From CADEDH01 sp041394285 (GTDB lineage: Bacteria; Actinomycetota; Acidimicrobiia; Acidimicrobiales; SZUA-35), in the NCBI GenBank assembly GCA_041394285.1, contig JAWKIL010000007.1, forward strand, positions 62,001 through 126,000: a stretch of DNA of 64,000 bases, in the 5' to 3' direction. The notes beneath the pieces were generated by a model that searched no databases, was not told the DNA's origin, and saw only the letters and a list, made by a program, of their open reading frames with translations. Position numbers and translations under genes: made by a program. How positions within the stretch are numbered: position 1 is the first letter of the stretch; the number at the start of each line of letters is the position of its first letter. Shown here piece by piece: positions 37,210 through 45,752 of the stretch.

Positions 37210-38211
37210 TCAGCCGAGGGTGATCCCCAGGCGTGGCTTCGTCGGGGCAGGAAGGTGGATCACGGCGGCGTCGATGACCTTGTTCAGCGACGCCGGGTCC
37301 AGGCTCGATTGGGTTTCGGAGATCGCCTGTTCCCTGAACACGTTGAACTCGTCGCCACCGTCGCTCGACTTGGCGAACACGCAGAAGGATGCGGCGAAGC
37401 TCTGGATCTCGGTGTCGGACAGCTTGTCGCTGGTGAGGCCCTGCTGCACGAGGAGATCCCGGAAGCTGGCCAATAGTTGCGCGTCGCCGCCGGCCAGCGT
37501 GCTCGACGCCGCCGGATCCACGGGGGCGACGGTGGTGGTGGCGTTCGGGTCGACCACGGACGCCGGCGCGCAAGCTGGCCGGGGGCAGAGCGGCGGGAGG
37601 CCGAGGTGGCGCCGGCACGGGTGGTGGCGGAGCCGGCAGGCCTGCGGCCTCGCCGCCGCCCCGCGAGGAGGGCGCTGACGCCGATGGCCACCACGGCGAG
37701 CACGGCGGCCACGCCGATCACGAGCTTCTTGGGGGCCGAGGCCGCTCGCCGGCCGGCCTGGCAGCGTCGCTGGCGGCACGCCGTACTGGTACGGGTCATG
37801 GCCATCGTCGCCGAAGTCCGGCCCACTGGCCCGGCAGGCTCCCGGCGACCCGGTCGGCCCGGGTGGGGGGAGCTGGGACGCAGGAGCCGGCGACGGCAGG
37901 CTGGCGGGGTCGTCGAAGTAGCTGGGGGTCGCCGCAGGGCCAGCGGCAGCTCGGGCCGGTGACAGCAGCTCGGTGGCCTGCGACGCGTAGGGATCGTGCT
38001 CGTCGTGGCCCTCGTCGTCGTAGCCGTGCTCCGGGTACTGGTTGGTGTGGTCGAGCGGTTCCGTGCGCTCGAATCGGGAGGGCGCCGCCGTCGGTGGGGG
38101 ATTGGGGCCGGTGTTCGGCGCCCACCATCGGCCGTCGGACGCGTGGTACCACCCGTCGGGCGGGGGCCACGGGTATGACTTGCCGTCCCAACCGATGTAG
38201 GTGTCGCTCAT
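37210..38211 (-). pseudogene. Pro-rich single-pass membrane protein, two compensating frameshifts
   Basis: ATG 38211 begins MSDTYIGWDGKSYPWPPPDG and GWYHASDGRWWAPNTGP, a Trp/Pro-rich cytoplasmic start of the kind seen in actinobacterial membrane proteins with GWYxDP-like N-termini. A Pro/Ser linker leads to about 37800; the transmembrane segment KKLVIGVAAVLAVVAIGVSA is in the next frame, and the original frame resumes with DPNATTTVAPVDPAASS and an extracytoplasmic helical domain (LLASFRDLLVQQGLTSDKLS, SFAASFCVFAKSSDGG) to a stop at 37210. The N-terminal and C-terminal parts share one frame and only the TM is shifted, i.e. two opposite indels. Function unknown. Confidence 0.6.
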
Positions 38212-38361
38212 TGGCACCCAGCCTCGCACAGTCGCCGCCCGGGTCGCGGGCGCTTACCGGCGACAGCCTAGTGAGCCGGGGCGCCGCCTCGCAGGCGCGG
38301 GTGCTGGATGGTCCAATCCGGCGCTGGAACGGGCTGGGAGCAGGTAAGGTGAGGCCACTCC

Positions 38362-38434
38362 GGCGCGGATGCCCGAGTGGTCCAAGGGAGCGGCCTGCAG
38401 CTGTGACCTGCGGCCTGAATCCCGCTCCGCGCCA
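38362..38434 (+). tRNA. tRNA-like sequence with a damaged anticodon arm
   Basis: An acceptor stem of seven or eight pairs (GGCGCGGA / TCCGCGCC) and a D-arm of class II/Cys/Tyr type (GCCCGAGTGGTCCAAGGG) are clear, and the 3' end has ATCCCGCTCCGCGCCA. Counting from the 5' end, GCA (38397-38399) falls at the anticodon, which would be Cys, but the 3' strand of that stem (expected GCCGC) is missing and the T-arm reads CCTGAAT instead of TTCGAAT. The total is 73 bases. It lies in the indel-rich zone, so it may be a mis-sequenced or degenerate tRNA. Identity unassigned. Confidence 0.4.
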
Positions 38435-38473
38435 GCACGGTCGGCAGCACCACCTGCTAGCCTGATCCGTCCC

Positions 38474-38547
38474 GGGCCATTAGCTCAGTTGGCTAGAGCG
38501 CCTCCATGACGCGGAGGAGGTCGGGGTTCGATTCCCCTCATGGCCCA
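38474..38547 (+). tRNA. tRNA-Val (GAC)
   Basis: 74 bases. Acceptor GGGCCAT / ATGGCCC with discriminator A, D-arm GCTC-AGTTGGCTA-GAGC, anticodon stem CCTCC / GGAGG with loop ATGACGC, so U33 is followed by anticodon GAC (Val, GUC codons). Variable loop AGGTC, T-arm with GGGG-TTCGATT-CCCC; one G fewer and one C more than a five-pair stem would need, perhaps again a sequence error. CCA not encoded. Confidence 0.75.
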
Positions 38548-39361
38548 CTCCGGGCACAATCCAGGTCACCGGCCGGGACCCAAAGGCCGATCGTCGGGCC
38601 GATCGTCAAGGCCGCTCACCTGCGCTGAGCCTGTTGATGGCGTCCCGCCACCGGGCCGAGGTCACCGTGAACGACGTCGGCTGTGGTGAGCCAGGGTCGA
38701 AGAGTCGACGCCGCGACCGTGGTTCGCTGACCTGCTCACCAACCACTTTCGGGCGCTGGTGCTCACCTCTCGACAGGCCGCTCAGTTCCGCCGGCGTGGC
38801 CGAGGTTCTCGGGAGTGCCGGTCACCGGCCGCACGATCGATGCGGGCTTCTTAAAGCGTGAGCACGGCTCACAGACGGTGAGCGGATTTCCCGCGGGAAA
38901 TTCGACATGGGCAGGGTGGGGCGCCAGGGGAAACGGCTCGCCGTTTGCCGCCCTCGCCGATGATCTGCAGGACGTGGTGTCCACGTTCGAAACCCAGGTC
39001 GTCGATGGGCGGCGTTGAGTGCCCGGAGATCCGCAGCCCGTTCAGGTCGTGCAACGAGGCCAGTGCGCGCCTCGGCGCAGTTGGTGAGCCGACCGTTCAG
39101 GGCTGGGGAAGTCCAGTCGTTGGTGCGGACACGAGCCGGGCCAGTAGGTAGCCACTGGGGACCTCATCCCCGGGTACGAGCGCAACGCATCCGACATTCG
39201 TCCTTTTCGGCCATACCCGCCAGTGTTCGGGTCATGCAGCAGGCGCTGCCACGCCGGTAGTAGCGACGCTGGCGCGGGCTTTGGGGCCTCGGGTGGAAAG
39301 ATCGATCGATCGCCGACGAGCGCAGCTGCGTAATGGACCGCAGCGATCGGTTCTCGGAACC
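38548..39361. other. 814-bp stretch with no recognisable gene
   Basis: All open frames are shorter than about 110 codons, mutually overlapping and without similarity I can recognise. There is no strong ribosome-binding site. Composition is slightly less GC-rich than the flanks. In this indel-rich zone a broken gene could be hidden. Confidence 0.5.
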
Positions 39362-40046
39362 TCACGCCTGCCGGCCGACTGCCTCGATCTCCAGGGGTGC
39401 ATCGAGGCCAATGGGTTCAGCGTGGGTGGATAGCGTGCCGCCCAACTCGGCGATGAAGCCATTCGAGCCTCCGACATAGAGCGACCAGAAGTCGACATCG
39501 GTCGCCACGAACCACCGTTGGTCGTCGGGCCAGAACAAGTCGGGATTGCGCCATTCGTCGCTATCGGGGTAGCGCAACTTGCCTGCTGCCGCAACGGGGC
39601 CCGTCAGCAGGTAATACGTGCGCCCAGGCCGCTCGAACTGGAATCTCTGAGCAGTGAGCCGATGCCGGCTTTCGGCGGAGGGTTCCATCACGTAGCTGCT
39701 CCCGTTCAGCATCTCGTGCTCGTCGTTCCCGCTCGTCCATTGGGAGGTCCCTCCACGCTATGCGGGTCTCGGTTTCTTTGAATCCGTGTCCCTCCCATAC
39801 GGCAAACCAGGCCGAGTGGGGGCTGGAGGTGTGGCGCTCCCCAATCGAGGCAATGACTTCGAACAGGGCACGATAGGACCGCCACCAGTCATCCGCTTCG
39901 GCGGCCGGTGCATAGACACGCAGGAATGCGTCATACCGATTCGGCACGAGAGCGCCCACGGTCCACCAGTCCCCACGGCATGCTCGTTCGAGCCACTCGG
40001 CTGGAGCGGCCGTCTCGGCTGGCTTGAGGTCGTCACCGAAGATCAT
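39362..40046 (-). pseudogene. Hypothetical protein, one frameshift
   Basis: ATG 40046 begins MIFGDDLKPAETAAPAEWL and continues with TVGALVPNRYDAFLRVYAPA, DDWWRSYRALFEVIASIGERH and WEGHGFKETETRIAWRDLPM. Near 39720 the frame changes and the protein resumes with EMLNGSSYVMEPSAESRHRL, GRTYYLLTGPVAAAGKLRY and WFVATDVDFWSLYVGGSNG to a stop at 39362. Together about 227 residues. The aromatic-rich sequence with a final 'ATDVDF.SLYVGG' strand reminds me of an actinobacterial family of unknown function; I cannot name it. Confidence 0.6.
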
Positions 40047-40444
40047 GGTGCACAGATTCGCGCGATGACCGTCCACACCCGTGGTGCTGGCTGCTGGTAG
40101 CGAGCCGGTCGTCCATGTCCATCTTCCGTGTCGCATCTTGTCTGCTGGCGGCTGCTCCACCCGAGCGGGATTCGGGCCGACCGCCGGATTCCACCTGGAC
40201 CCTCCTGTCGCCCCCGCCTGGTGAGCCGGCGTCGGGCAGCTCCTCGGCCGGCGGAGAGTGGTGATAAGGCTACGTTGCTAGCATCCCCTTGCATGGCAGG
40301 GGACGAGGTCGTTCAGTTCAACGTACCCGCCGGTGCAGCTGATCACGCGGGTGAAGCATCACGCGGTGGATTGAGTGAACTTTCTCCCGGCTCCGTCGCC
40401 GCGGCGCCGGACGGTACCTGCGGGAACCAGGGAGGACCGGACGC
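40047..40444. other. 398-bp stretch with no supported gene
   Basis: Divergent gap between the broken hypothetical gene and the VOC gene. Short frames only; none has a convincing start and family. CAGGGAGG just before 40445 is the ribosome-binding site of the next gene. Confidence 0.5.
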
Positions 40445-40791
40445 ATGGAAACTGACGGCATCGAGGCCGTGTTCCTCGAGACCCACAACTGGGGGAGGGC
40501 AGCCCGGTTCTTCCAGTCCCTGGGTGGCGGAGCTCGACTTCGAGATCTGGCCACGGTTCGGGCCAGCTCCGCCTCTGTGGCGGCGGCCCCTACCTCTTCA
40601 TCGTCAGAGGTCCCTGAGAGCCAGCCGGTGGGCATCCGGCTGGTGCTCGGGGTGGCCGACGCCAGGTTCGTCCCTGATCCGGAGCTCATCGCCGTCTCCC
40701 TGTTCCAGCCGCACTGGGGCACGCAGGAGATGACCGTCCGGGACCCCGACGGCCGGGCTGGAGCCTCCAGGCGCCGGGTGACACCCCATGA
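40445..40791 (+). pseudogene. VOC/glyoxalase-like protein, frameshifted
   Basis: ATG 40445, eight bases after GGGAGG, reads METDGIEAVFLETHNWGRAA and ARFFQSLG as a typical VOC opening. The frame is lost after that; FELDFE-like, GGGPYLF-like and EVPESQPVGIRLVLGVADA segments appear in alternating frames, then THWGTQEMTVRDPDGR and WSLQAPGDTP with stop TGA at 40789-40791. That stop overlaps the ATG of the methyltransferase by four bases (ATGA), exactly as in intact operons of this genome, so the gene is likely real and the roughly three indels may be sequence errors. Small (about 115 residues), single VOC unit, role unknown. Confidence 0.6.
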
Positions 40792-41680
40792 GCAATCGAT
40801 TCCGCCTCCAGCGCCGATCCCGCCTCCAGTGCCGCCCCACAGCAGCGGTACGCACCGCCCTGGTGGCGGGTCTCTTCACAACAGATCGACGCTCCACTCC
40901 CCACCTCATCGACGATGAGATCGGCCTGGCCCTGGCCGCCTCGACGCCGCCGGCAGCAGCGTGGCGACATGCACCGGCCGCACAGCCGGGTACCGGGCCG
41001 CCATCGTGGCCCGCACCCGGTTCGTGGAAGACCTCGTGCGGGACGAGCACATCGGGCAGTACGTCCTGCTGGGGCCGGACTCGACACCTTCGGCCCAGCG
41101 TCACCCCGACCTGGCCGCCACGGTGACGGTGTTCGAGATCGACCAGCCCGGACCCCAGGCATGGAAGCGGCGGCGGCTGCAAGCGCTGGGCTACGGCGTG
41201 GGTGGTCATCTTCGCCTCGTTCCGGTGGACTTCGAGTCCGACGCCGACTGGTGGCAGGCCCTGGTCGACGCCGGGTTCGACCCGGCGGCTCCGGCGCTCG
41301 TGTCGTCTAGCGGGGTGTCCATGTACATCACCAGGCAGGCCACCGAGACGACGCTGCGCCGCCTGGCCGCTCTCGATCCCGGCTCGATCGTGGCCATGAC
41401 GTTCATGCTCCCGATCGAGCTGGCCGACCCGGCCGACCGGCCCGGTCTCGAGGGGGCAGCCCGGGGGGCCCGGGCCTCGGGTACCCGTGGATCAGCTTCT
41501 TCACGCCGGAGGAGATGACCGACTTGGCCCGCCGTGCCGGCTTCGGCGACGTCCGGTTACGTCCCCACCAACGAGCTGGCTGACCGCTACCTGGCCGGGC
41601 GAACCAGACGGCTCCGGCCGGCCAGTGGGCAGAGGGATCCTCCTCGCCTGCGCAGACCGCTGCTGGCCCCGTTGCCAAAC
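40788..41680 (+). pseudogene. SAM-dependent methyltransferase (PPM2/LCMT-like), frameshifted
   Basis: TIGR00027-type O-methyltransferase: TAAVRTALVAGLF and TPHLIDDEIGLALA in the first frame, then (after a shift near 40935) GYRAAIVARTRFVEDLVRDE, IGQYVLLG, with GAGLDTFAQRHPDL readable only by adding one G at 41073 and removing one at 41095, then VTVFEIDQPGPQAWKRRRLQ, LRLVPVDFESDADWWQAL, SSSGVSMYITRQATETTLRR, MTFMLPIELADPADRPGLE. Further shifts near 41480 and 41562 lead through WISFFTPEEMTDLARRAGFGDV to YVPTNELADRYLAGR. The catalytic motifs are preserved across frames. Five or more indels; 3' end approximate. Methyl acceptor unknown. Confidence 0.7.
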
Positions 41681-42011
41681 GGCGCCTCATTCGGCTTGGT
41701 CGTGGTCGGTTCGAATCGCTCTGACGGGTTTCTAAACCTGGTACCCACCGGTCATCGCAAAATAGGCATGCGAGATAGAGGACAGCGGAGTCGCGCGGTG
41801 TAGTTCCATGTCTGGTTCTGTTCTGTACCTGGCTCGTCGGGCCCGAGTTGATTCATCATTCGAACCTTCCTTTAGCGGCTTGCAACACGCGGGGGCTGTG
41901 TCCGACGTCACTCCTTCAATTAGGGTGCATCGTGCAGGCGTCCCCCCGCAGCAGGGGGACGGTGCGGCACCGACGTAACCAGATCGGTTGAACCCAAGGG
42001 GGACAACTTCA
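41681..42011. other. 331-bp region upstream of lipoprotein gene 5
   Basis: Beyond the ragged 3' end of the methyltransferase no gene is seen. The last part (from about 41800) has A/T-rich words such as gttgattcatcattcg and should hold the promoter of lipoprotein 5, whose AAGGGGGA box lies 11 bases before its ATG. Confidence 0.45.
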
Positions 42012-43624
42012 ATGACTTTCCTGGACATGGGCCCGAGGAAGCCAAAGCCCTGCTCGCGCCCTCGGCCTCATGGCCGCGCCTGCGGCAGCAGCGGAGGCGG
42101 CGACGACACCAACGTGCCGCGTGACGGCACGGTGCTCGACCAGAACGCCGGGCGACGCCGCCGCCAACGCGCTGGAGAGCACCCAGCACCACGGCGCAGA
42201 GACACGGCGGCCCCGGCCGCTGAGATCAAGCAGACGATCGCCGACTGGGAGGCGCTCTGGGAAACCGAGCGGGCCGCCGTGGTCAAGAACATCAAGGACA
42301 ACGGCTGGGGCTGATCAGACGCCAACAAGGTGACCGGACCCGGCGGCTTCGAGGTCGACCTGAGCACCTGCCCGGCGGGCTGGGATCCCTACGAGGGCCT
42401 GGTCGACGGCAAGATCAAGCTCGGCCAGAACATGGTCTTCTCCGGCACGCTGGCCGACTACGGCAACATCGGCGTGGCCCAGAAGGTCTACTTCGATTAC
42501 GTCAACTCCCAGGGTGGGATCGACGACGTGACCGGCAAGACGTGGCAGATCACCACGAACCAGAAGGACGACGGCTACGACCCGGCCAAGACCGTGCCGA
42601 TCGTGGACGAGCTCCTCGACTCCGAGAAGTCGTTCGCCATCGAGACCATCGGCTCGCCGGCCACGATGAAGGTGTACGACAAGATCAACCAGCGCTGCGT
42701 GCCCGACCCCTATGTGATGTCGGGCCACCCGGCCTGGGGCGATCCGGTCAACCACCCGTGGGTGTGGGGCCACCAGCTGGCCTACAACACCGAGGCCATC
42801 CTGTGGGGCGGTCTCATCGAGAAGAAGTTCGCCGACAAGGGCGAGGTCACCGTGGCCGGCCTCATCATGCAGAACGACTCGGCAAGGCCTACGAGCTCGG
42901 GTTCAACGAGTTCATCAAGACCTCCAAGGTCAAGATCAACTTCGTGTTCGAGCGGATCGAGCCTTCGGCGCCGACCATCACCAACCAGATGACCACGCTG
43001 GCGTCGAAGAACCCCGACGTGTTCATCGCCATGACGGCCGGCACCTCGTGCACCCAGGCCATCCAGGAGGCCGCCAACAACGGTCTGCGGGACTCGGCCC
43101 AGATGCTGTTCCAGCCGTCGGTCTGCAAGGCCCAGAGCTTCGTGGGCAAGGACAAGGTGGGCGGCGACGGTATGGCCAGCGACGGCTGGTGGATCGTCGG
43201 CGGCGGGGCCAAGGACTTCCAGGACAAGGCGAACGCCGACGACCCGTGGATCGCCTTCGCCAACGACCTGCTGGCCAAGAACGGCACCCCCATCGAGACC
43301 TCGGGCTCGCTGGCCAGCGGCTTCGGGTTCGCCTGGCCGCTGGTGGAGGCGATGAAGATCGCCGGCCAGCTCGACGGCGGCCTCAGCCGGCCTAACCTGA
43401 TGGTGGCGGCCCGGACCCTCGACATGACCAACCCCAACCTGTTGGAAGGGATCAAGTACAACATGTCGGGTGGCGAAGACGCCTACTACACCGAGGGGTC
43501 CGAGTTCTCGGTGTACGACGGCGCCGCCCAGGGCTGGAAGCTCCAGGAGGATCTGGGGATCATCGAGCTGTCGGGCAAGTCCAAGCCCTGCGCCTGGGAC
43601 CAGTCGACCAGCACCTGCGGCTGA
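42012..43624 (+). pseudogene. HAAT-type substrate-binding lipoprotein 5, frameshifted in its 5' half
   Basis: ATG 42012. The signal peptide is split over frames (RKPKA, LGLMAA, ACGSSGGGDD). The shared segment IADWEALWETERAAVVKNIK ends at a stop near 42314 (NGWG, then TGATCAGAC instead of the usual WDQ-like codons). Reading resumes with NKVTGPGGFEVDLSTCPAGW to LIMQND at 42880, where TT has become T in the codon for Phe (compare FGKAYELGF in copies 1 and 2); the last 250 residues are open to the stop at 43624 (SKPCAWDQSTSTCG). Very close to copies 1 and 2, especially over NEFIKTSKVKINFVFERIEP. About four indels, none after 42.9 kb. Confidence 0.82.
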
Positions 43625-43703
43625 GTGCGCCTGCGGGTGCCTGGGGTTCGCCTTGGGCGAGCACCGGGCGATGAGCGATAGGCCTCTTCCCTGCGAGAGG
43701 CAT

Positions 43704-43735
43704 CCGGGGGCGGTCGCTACGGCGGCCGCCCCCGG
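43704..43735. terminator. Bidirectional hairpin after lipoprotein gene 5
   Basis: CCGGGGGCGG (43704-43713) pairs perfectly with CCGCCCCCGG (43726-43735) around a 12-base loop. A smaller hairpin GCCTCT/AGAGGC lies at 43683-43701. Placed between convergent genes. Confidence 0.7.
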
Positions 43736-43746
43736 CGCGTACGACG

Positions 43747-44625
43747 TCAGCTCCGGGTGTCGCCAGGGATGGTACGGGCCGTGAGGTGGAGGTTCAGGCC
43801 GTGGCCGGGGTCGAGATCCACCCGCACGTCGGCGTCGCCGGTGCGGGTGGTGCCGATCCCGTGCTCGCCCAGGAAGGCGACGGCCCGTTCCAGGTCGGCG
43901 GTGGCGAAGGTGATGGCGTGCACCGCGTTGCCGGCGGCGGCCCGGTCCCGCCCCTCGGGGGTGGAGGTGTCGCTGGGGGCCACCACCTCCACCACCGTGT
44001 CTTCACCGATGGCCCAATACGCCCGGGGGGCGGCCGGATCGCCGGTGTCGGTGTGGAGCAGGGCGCCGGCCAGCGCGTCGCCGTAGACCCGCTCGCCGTT
44101 GTCGAGCGTGTCGAACAGCACGGTCACCCACGCCGTGCGCAGCAGGCCGAGCGGGTGCTCTCGCCACGGCTCGGTGGTCCACCCGGCGTCGAGGCGGGGG
44201 TCGGCGGCGAACCCCGCCTCGCAGAACTCGAGCAGGGCGCCGGTGTCGCCCGGGTGGGTCCAGATGGCGACGGCGTCCTCCGGCTTGGTCACCGGCCTCC
44301 CAGTGAGCCCCACCAGGCGGATCTGCCGCTCCAGCAGGCGCTCGGTGAACGACCCGATGTCGTCGACGTACCAGGCGATCGAGTGCAGGCGGCTGCCGAA
44401 CCGGGCCTTGAACCGCCCGAGGGGGCTGCCGGCGTCGGCCGGGTCGGCCGAGGGCATGATGGGTTCCATGCACTGGTCGCACACGATCAGCAGCGACGCC
44501 TCCCGCCGGGCCGCCTTCTCGTAGGCCCGGTAGTAGCGCCGGCAGGCGAACACGTCGTCGTAGAGCCGGTCGGTGGCGTCGAGATCCTCGACGAGGTGGG
44601 CGAGGTGGAACAGCTTGCCGATCAT
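43747..44625 (-). CDS. Two-domain VOC (glyoxalase/dioxygenase) protein
   Basis: 292 residues. First unit: MIGKLFHLAHLVEDLDATDRLYDDVFACRRYY opens the fold with a His near residue 7-10; RLHSIAWYVDDIGSFTERLLERQIR starts a second module and GNAVHAITFATADLERAVAFLGEHGI a third, so it has three or four beta-alpha-beta motifs, as in extradiol dioxygenases. Repeated His residues (H7, H10, WTHPGDTGALLEF, NAVHAITF) could be metal ligands, with ALLEF giving Glu. AGGAGG lies about eight bases before ATG 44625. Divergent from the extradiol cluster and probably part of the same aromatic pathway. Exact reaction unknown. Confidence 0.75.
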   Translation of the reverse strand: MIGKLFHLAHLVEDLDATDRLYDDVFACRRYYRAYEKAARREASLLIVCDQCMEPIMPSADPADAGSPLGRFKARFGSRLHSIAWYVDDIGSFTERLLERQIRLVGLTGRPVTKPEDAVAIWTHPGDTGALLEFCEAGFAADPRLDAGWTTEPWREHPLGLLRTAWVTVLFDTLDNGERVYGDALAGALLHTDTGDPAAPRAYWAIGEDTVVEVVAPSDTSTPEGRDRAAAGNAVHAITFATADLERAVAFLGEHGIGTTRTGDADVRVDLDPGHGLNLHLTARTIPGDTRS

Positions 44626-44693
44626 GGCCTGACCTCCTGGCCGGAGCCTACGACCGGGCTGTTGCCGAGTCGATCTGACTCCGCTCAGTGCAA

Positions 44694-44705
44694 GGACCAA
44701 GGTCC
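44694..44705. promoter_or_regulatory. Inverted repeat GGACC-AA-GGTCC between divergent VOC genes
   Basis: Perfect 5-bp arms with two-base centre, in the 179-base divergent region of the aromatic cluster. The minus strand reads GGGACCTTGGTCC, which resembles the core of the DosR box (GGGACTWWAGTCCC) known from actinobacteria, but with mismatches in the outer positions. A shared operator for both genes is plausible. Confidence 0.4.
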
Positions 44706-44804
44706 CTATCGGCGTGACGCCGGCCACGCCCATGCTTTCCAGAACCCCGGCAAACGGGCCGGTGGTCGAGGTTCGGTGGACATCCAGCCAGGAGGTCGAA
44801 AATC

Positions 44805-45356
44805 ATGGGTCAGGTTCGTGAGTCAGGTCCGTCGTTCCAGCACCTGGCGTTGATGGTGCGTGACATCGAGGCCTCCCACCGCTTCTACACCAAGGCCCTG
44901 GGCTTCGAGCAGTGCGCCTCGATCGACCGCCCCGGGGTCGACTTCCGCTTCTACCGCGGTGCCGCCGACCGCCATCACGACTTCGCCCTGGTCCAGACCC
45001 CCGACCCGTCGGCGTTCCCTCCCGCCGACACCCAGTGGAACATGCTCGACAACCGGGTGGGGATCAACCACATCGCCATCTGCTACCCCTCCCGGGAGGA
45101 GTTCCTGACCCGGCTCCGGATCCTGAAGGAGGAGGGGGTGGAGTTCCGCCAGCGGGGCAACCACGGCATGACCCACAGCGTGTACGTGTCGGATCCCGAC
45201 GGCAACGGCATCGAGGTCCTCTACGAGTTGCCCGAGGAAGTGTGGGTCAACGACGTGCACGGTGCGCTCAACTACTGGCAGGACATGCCGCTCGACGGCG
45301 ACGAAGCCCTCACCGATCCCACCGACTACCCCGTCTTCAGCAGTTCCGCCAGCTAG
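44805..45356 (+). CDS. Single-unit extradiol dioxygenase-like VOC protein
   Basis: 183 residues. PSFQHLALMVRDIEASHRFYTKALGFEQ holds the first His, VGINHIAICYPSREEFLTRL the second and VYVSDPDGNGIEVLYELP the Glu, giving the two-His-one-carboxylate pattern of Fe(II) or Mn VOC enzymes in a domain pair. Shorter than XylE-type enzymes (about 300). GGAGGT lies nine bases before ATG 44805. It heads the plus-strand cluster with a ferredoxin, a XylE-like dioxygenase and an HpaB-type hydroxylase, so ring cleavage or a following lyase step is likely. Confidence 0.83.
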   Translation: MGQVRESGPSFQHLALMVRDIEASHRFYTKALGFEQCASIDRPGVDFRFYRGAADRHHDFALVQTPDPSAFPPADTQWNMLDNRVGINHIAICYPSREEFLTRLRILKEEGVEFRQRGNHGMTHSVYVSDPDGNGIEVLYELPEEVWVNDVHGALNYWQDMPLDGDEALTDPTDYPVFSSSAS

Positions 45357-45375
45357 GCCTGCGACGGGCCCCGGC

Positions 45376-45750
45376 ATGCCGGTGATGACACTCCAGATCG
45401 GCTCCGAACCCGAGGTCCGGCTGCCGGTGCGCCTCGGGGAGACCATCGACGCCGCCTTCACCCGGGCCGGCTTCGCCCGCCGTCGCAAGGGCTGCCGGCG
45501 CGGCGGTTGCGGCCAGTGCCTGATCACCGTGCTCGACGGCGCGGTGACCGACGACCGGCCGGTGGCCCCCACCGTCCTGCCTCCGGCCCGGCGGGCCGCT
45601 GGCGGGGCGCTGGCCTGCCGGGCGGTGCCCCAGGGCGACGTGGTGGTGCGGGCCGACGCCGGCTCCATCCGCTGCGTGTCGCCGCTCCAGAAGGAGCTGG
45701 CTCTCCGGGAGCTGGCCCGAATCACAAGCTTGCAGCAGGAAGGAAGCTGA
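45376..45750 (+). CDS. Plant-type [2Fe-2S] ferredoxin, XylT-like
   Basis: 124 residues. The cluster is bound by KGCRRGGCGQCLITV (Cys-x4-Cys-x2-Cys, about residues 39-48) and a fourth Cys in GGALACRAVPQGDV near 79, the plant-type ferredoxin pattern. XylT-type ferredoxins re-reduce catechol 2,3-dioxygenase when its iron is oxidised to Fe(III), and are encoded directly before xylE in meta-cleavage operons; here a XylE-like gene starts two bases after the stop. The C-terminal 30 residues (SPLQKELALRELARITSLQQ) form a helix not needed for the cluster. ATG 45376 chosen as first Met before the fold. Confidence 0.88.
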   Translation: MPVMTLQIGSEPEVRLPVRLGETIDAAFTRAGFARRRKGCRRGGCGQCLITVLDGAVTDDRPVAPTVLPPARRAAGGALACRAVPQGDVVVRADAGSIRCVSPLQKELALRELARITSLQQEGS

Positions 45751-45752
45751 CC

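Noticed and set aside
38474..38547. tRNA-Met reading (CAT in CCTCCATGAC)
   Set aside because: The stem CCTCC/GGAGG fixes the loop as ATGACGC with U33 before GAC, so the anticodon is GAC (Val).
31343..43624. Programmed frameshifting in the lipoprotein genes
   Set aside because: Indel sites differ between paralogues, there is no common slippery site, and unrelated genes in the same interval are also broken.
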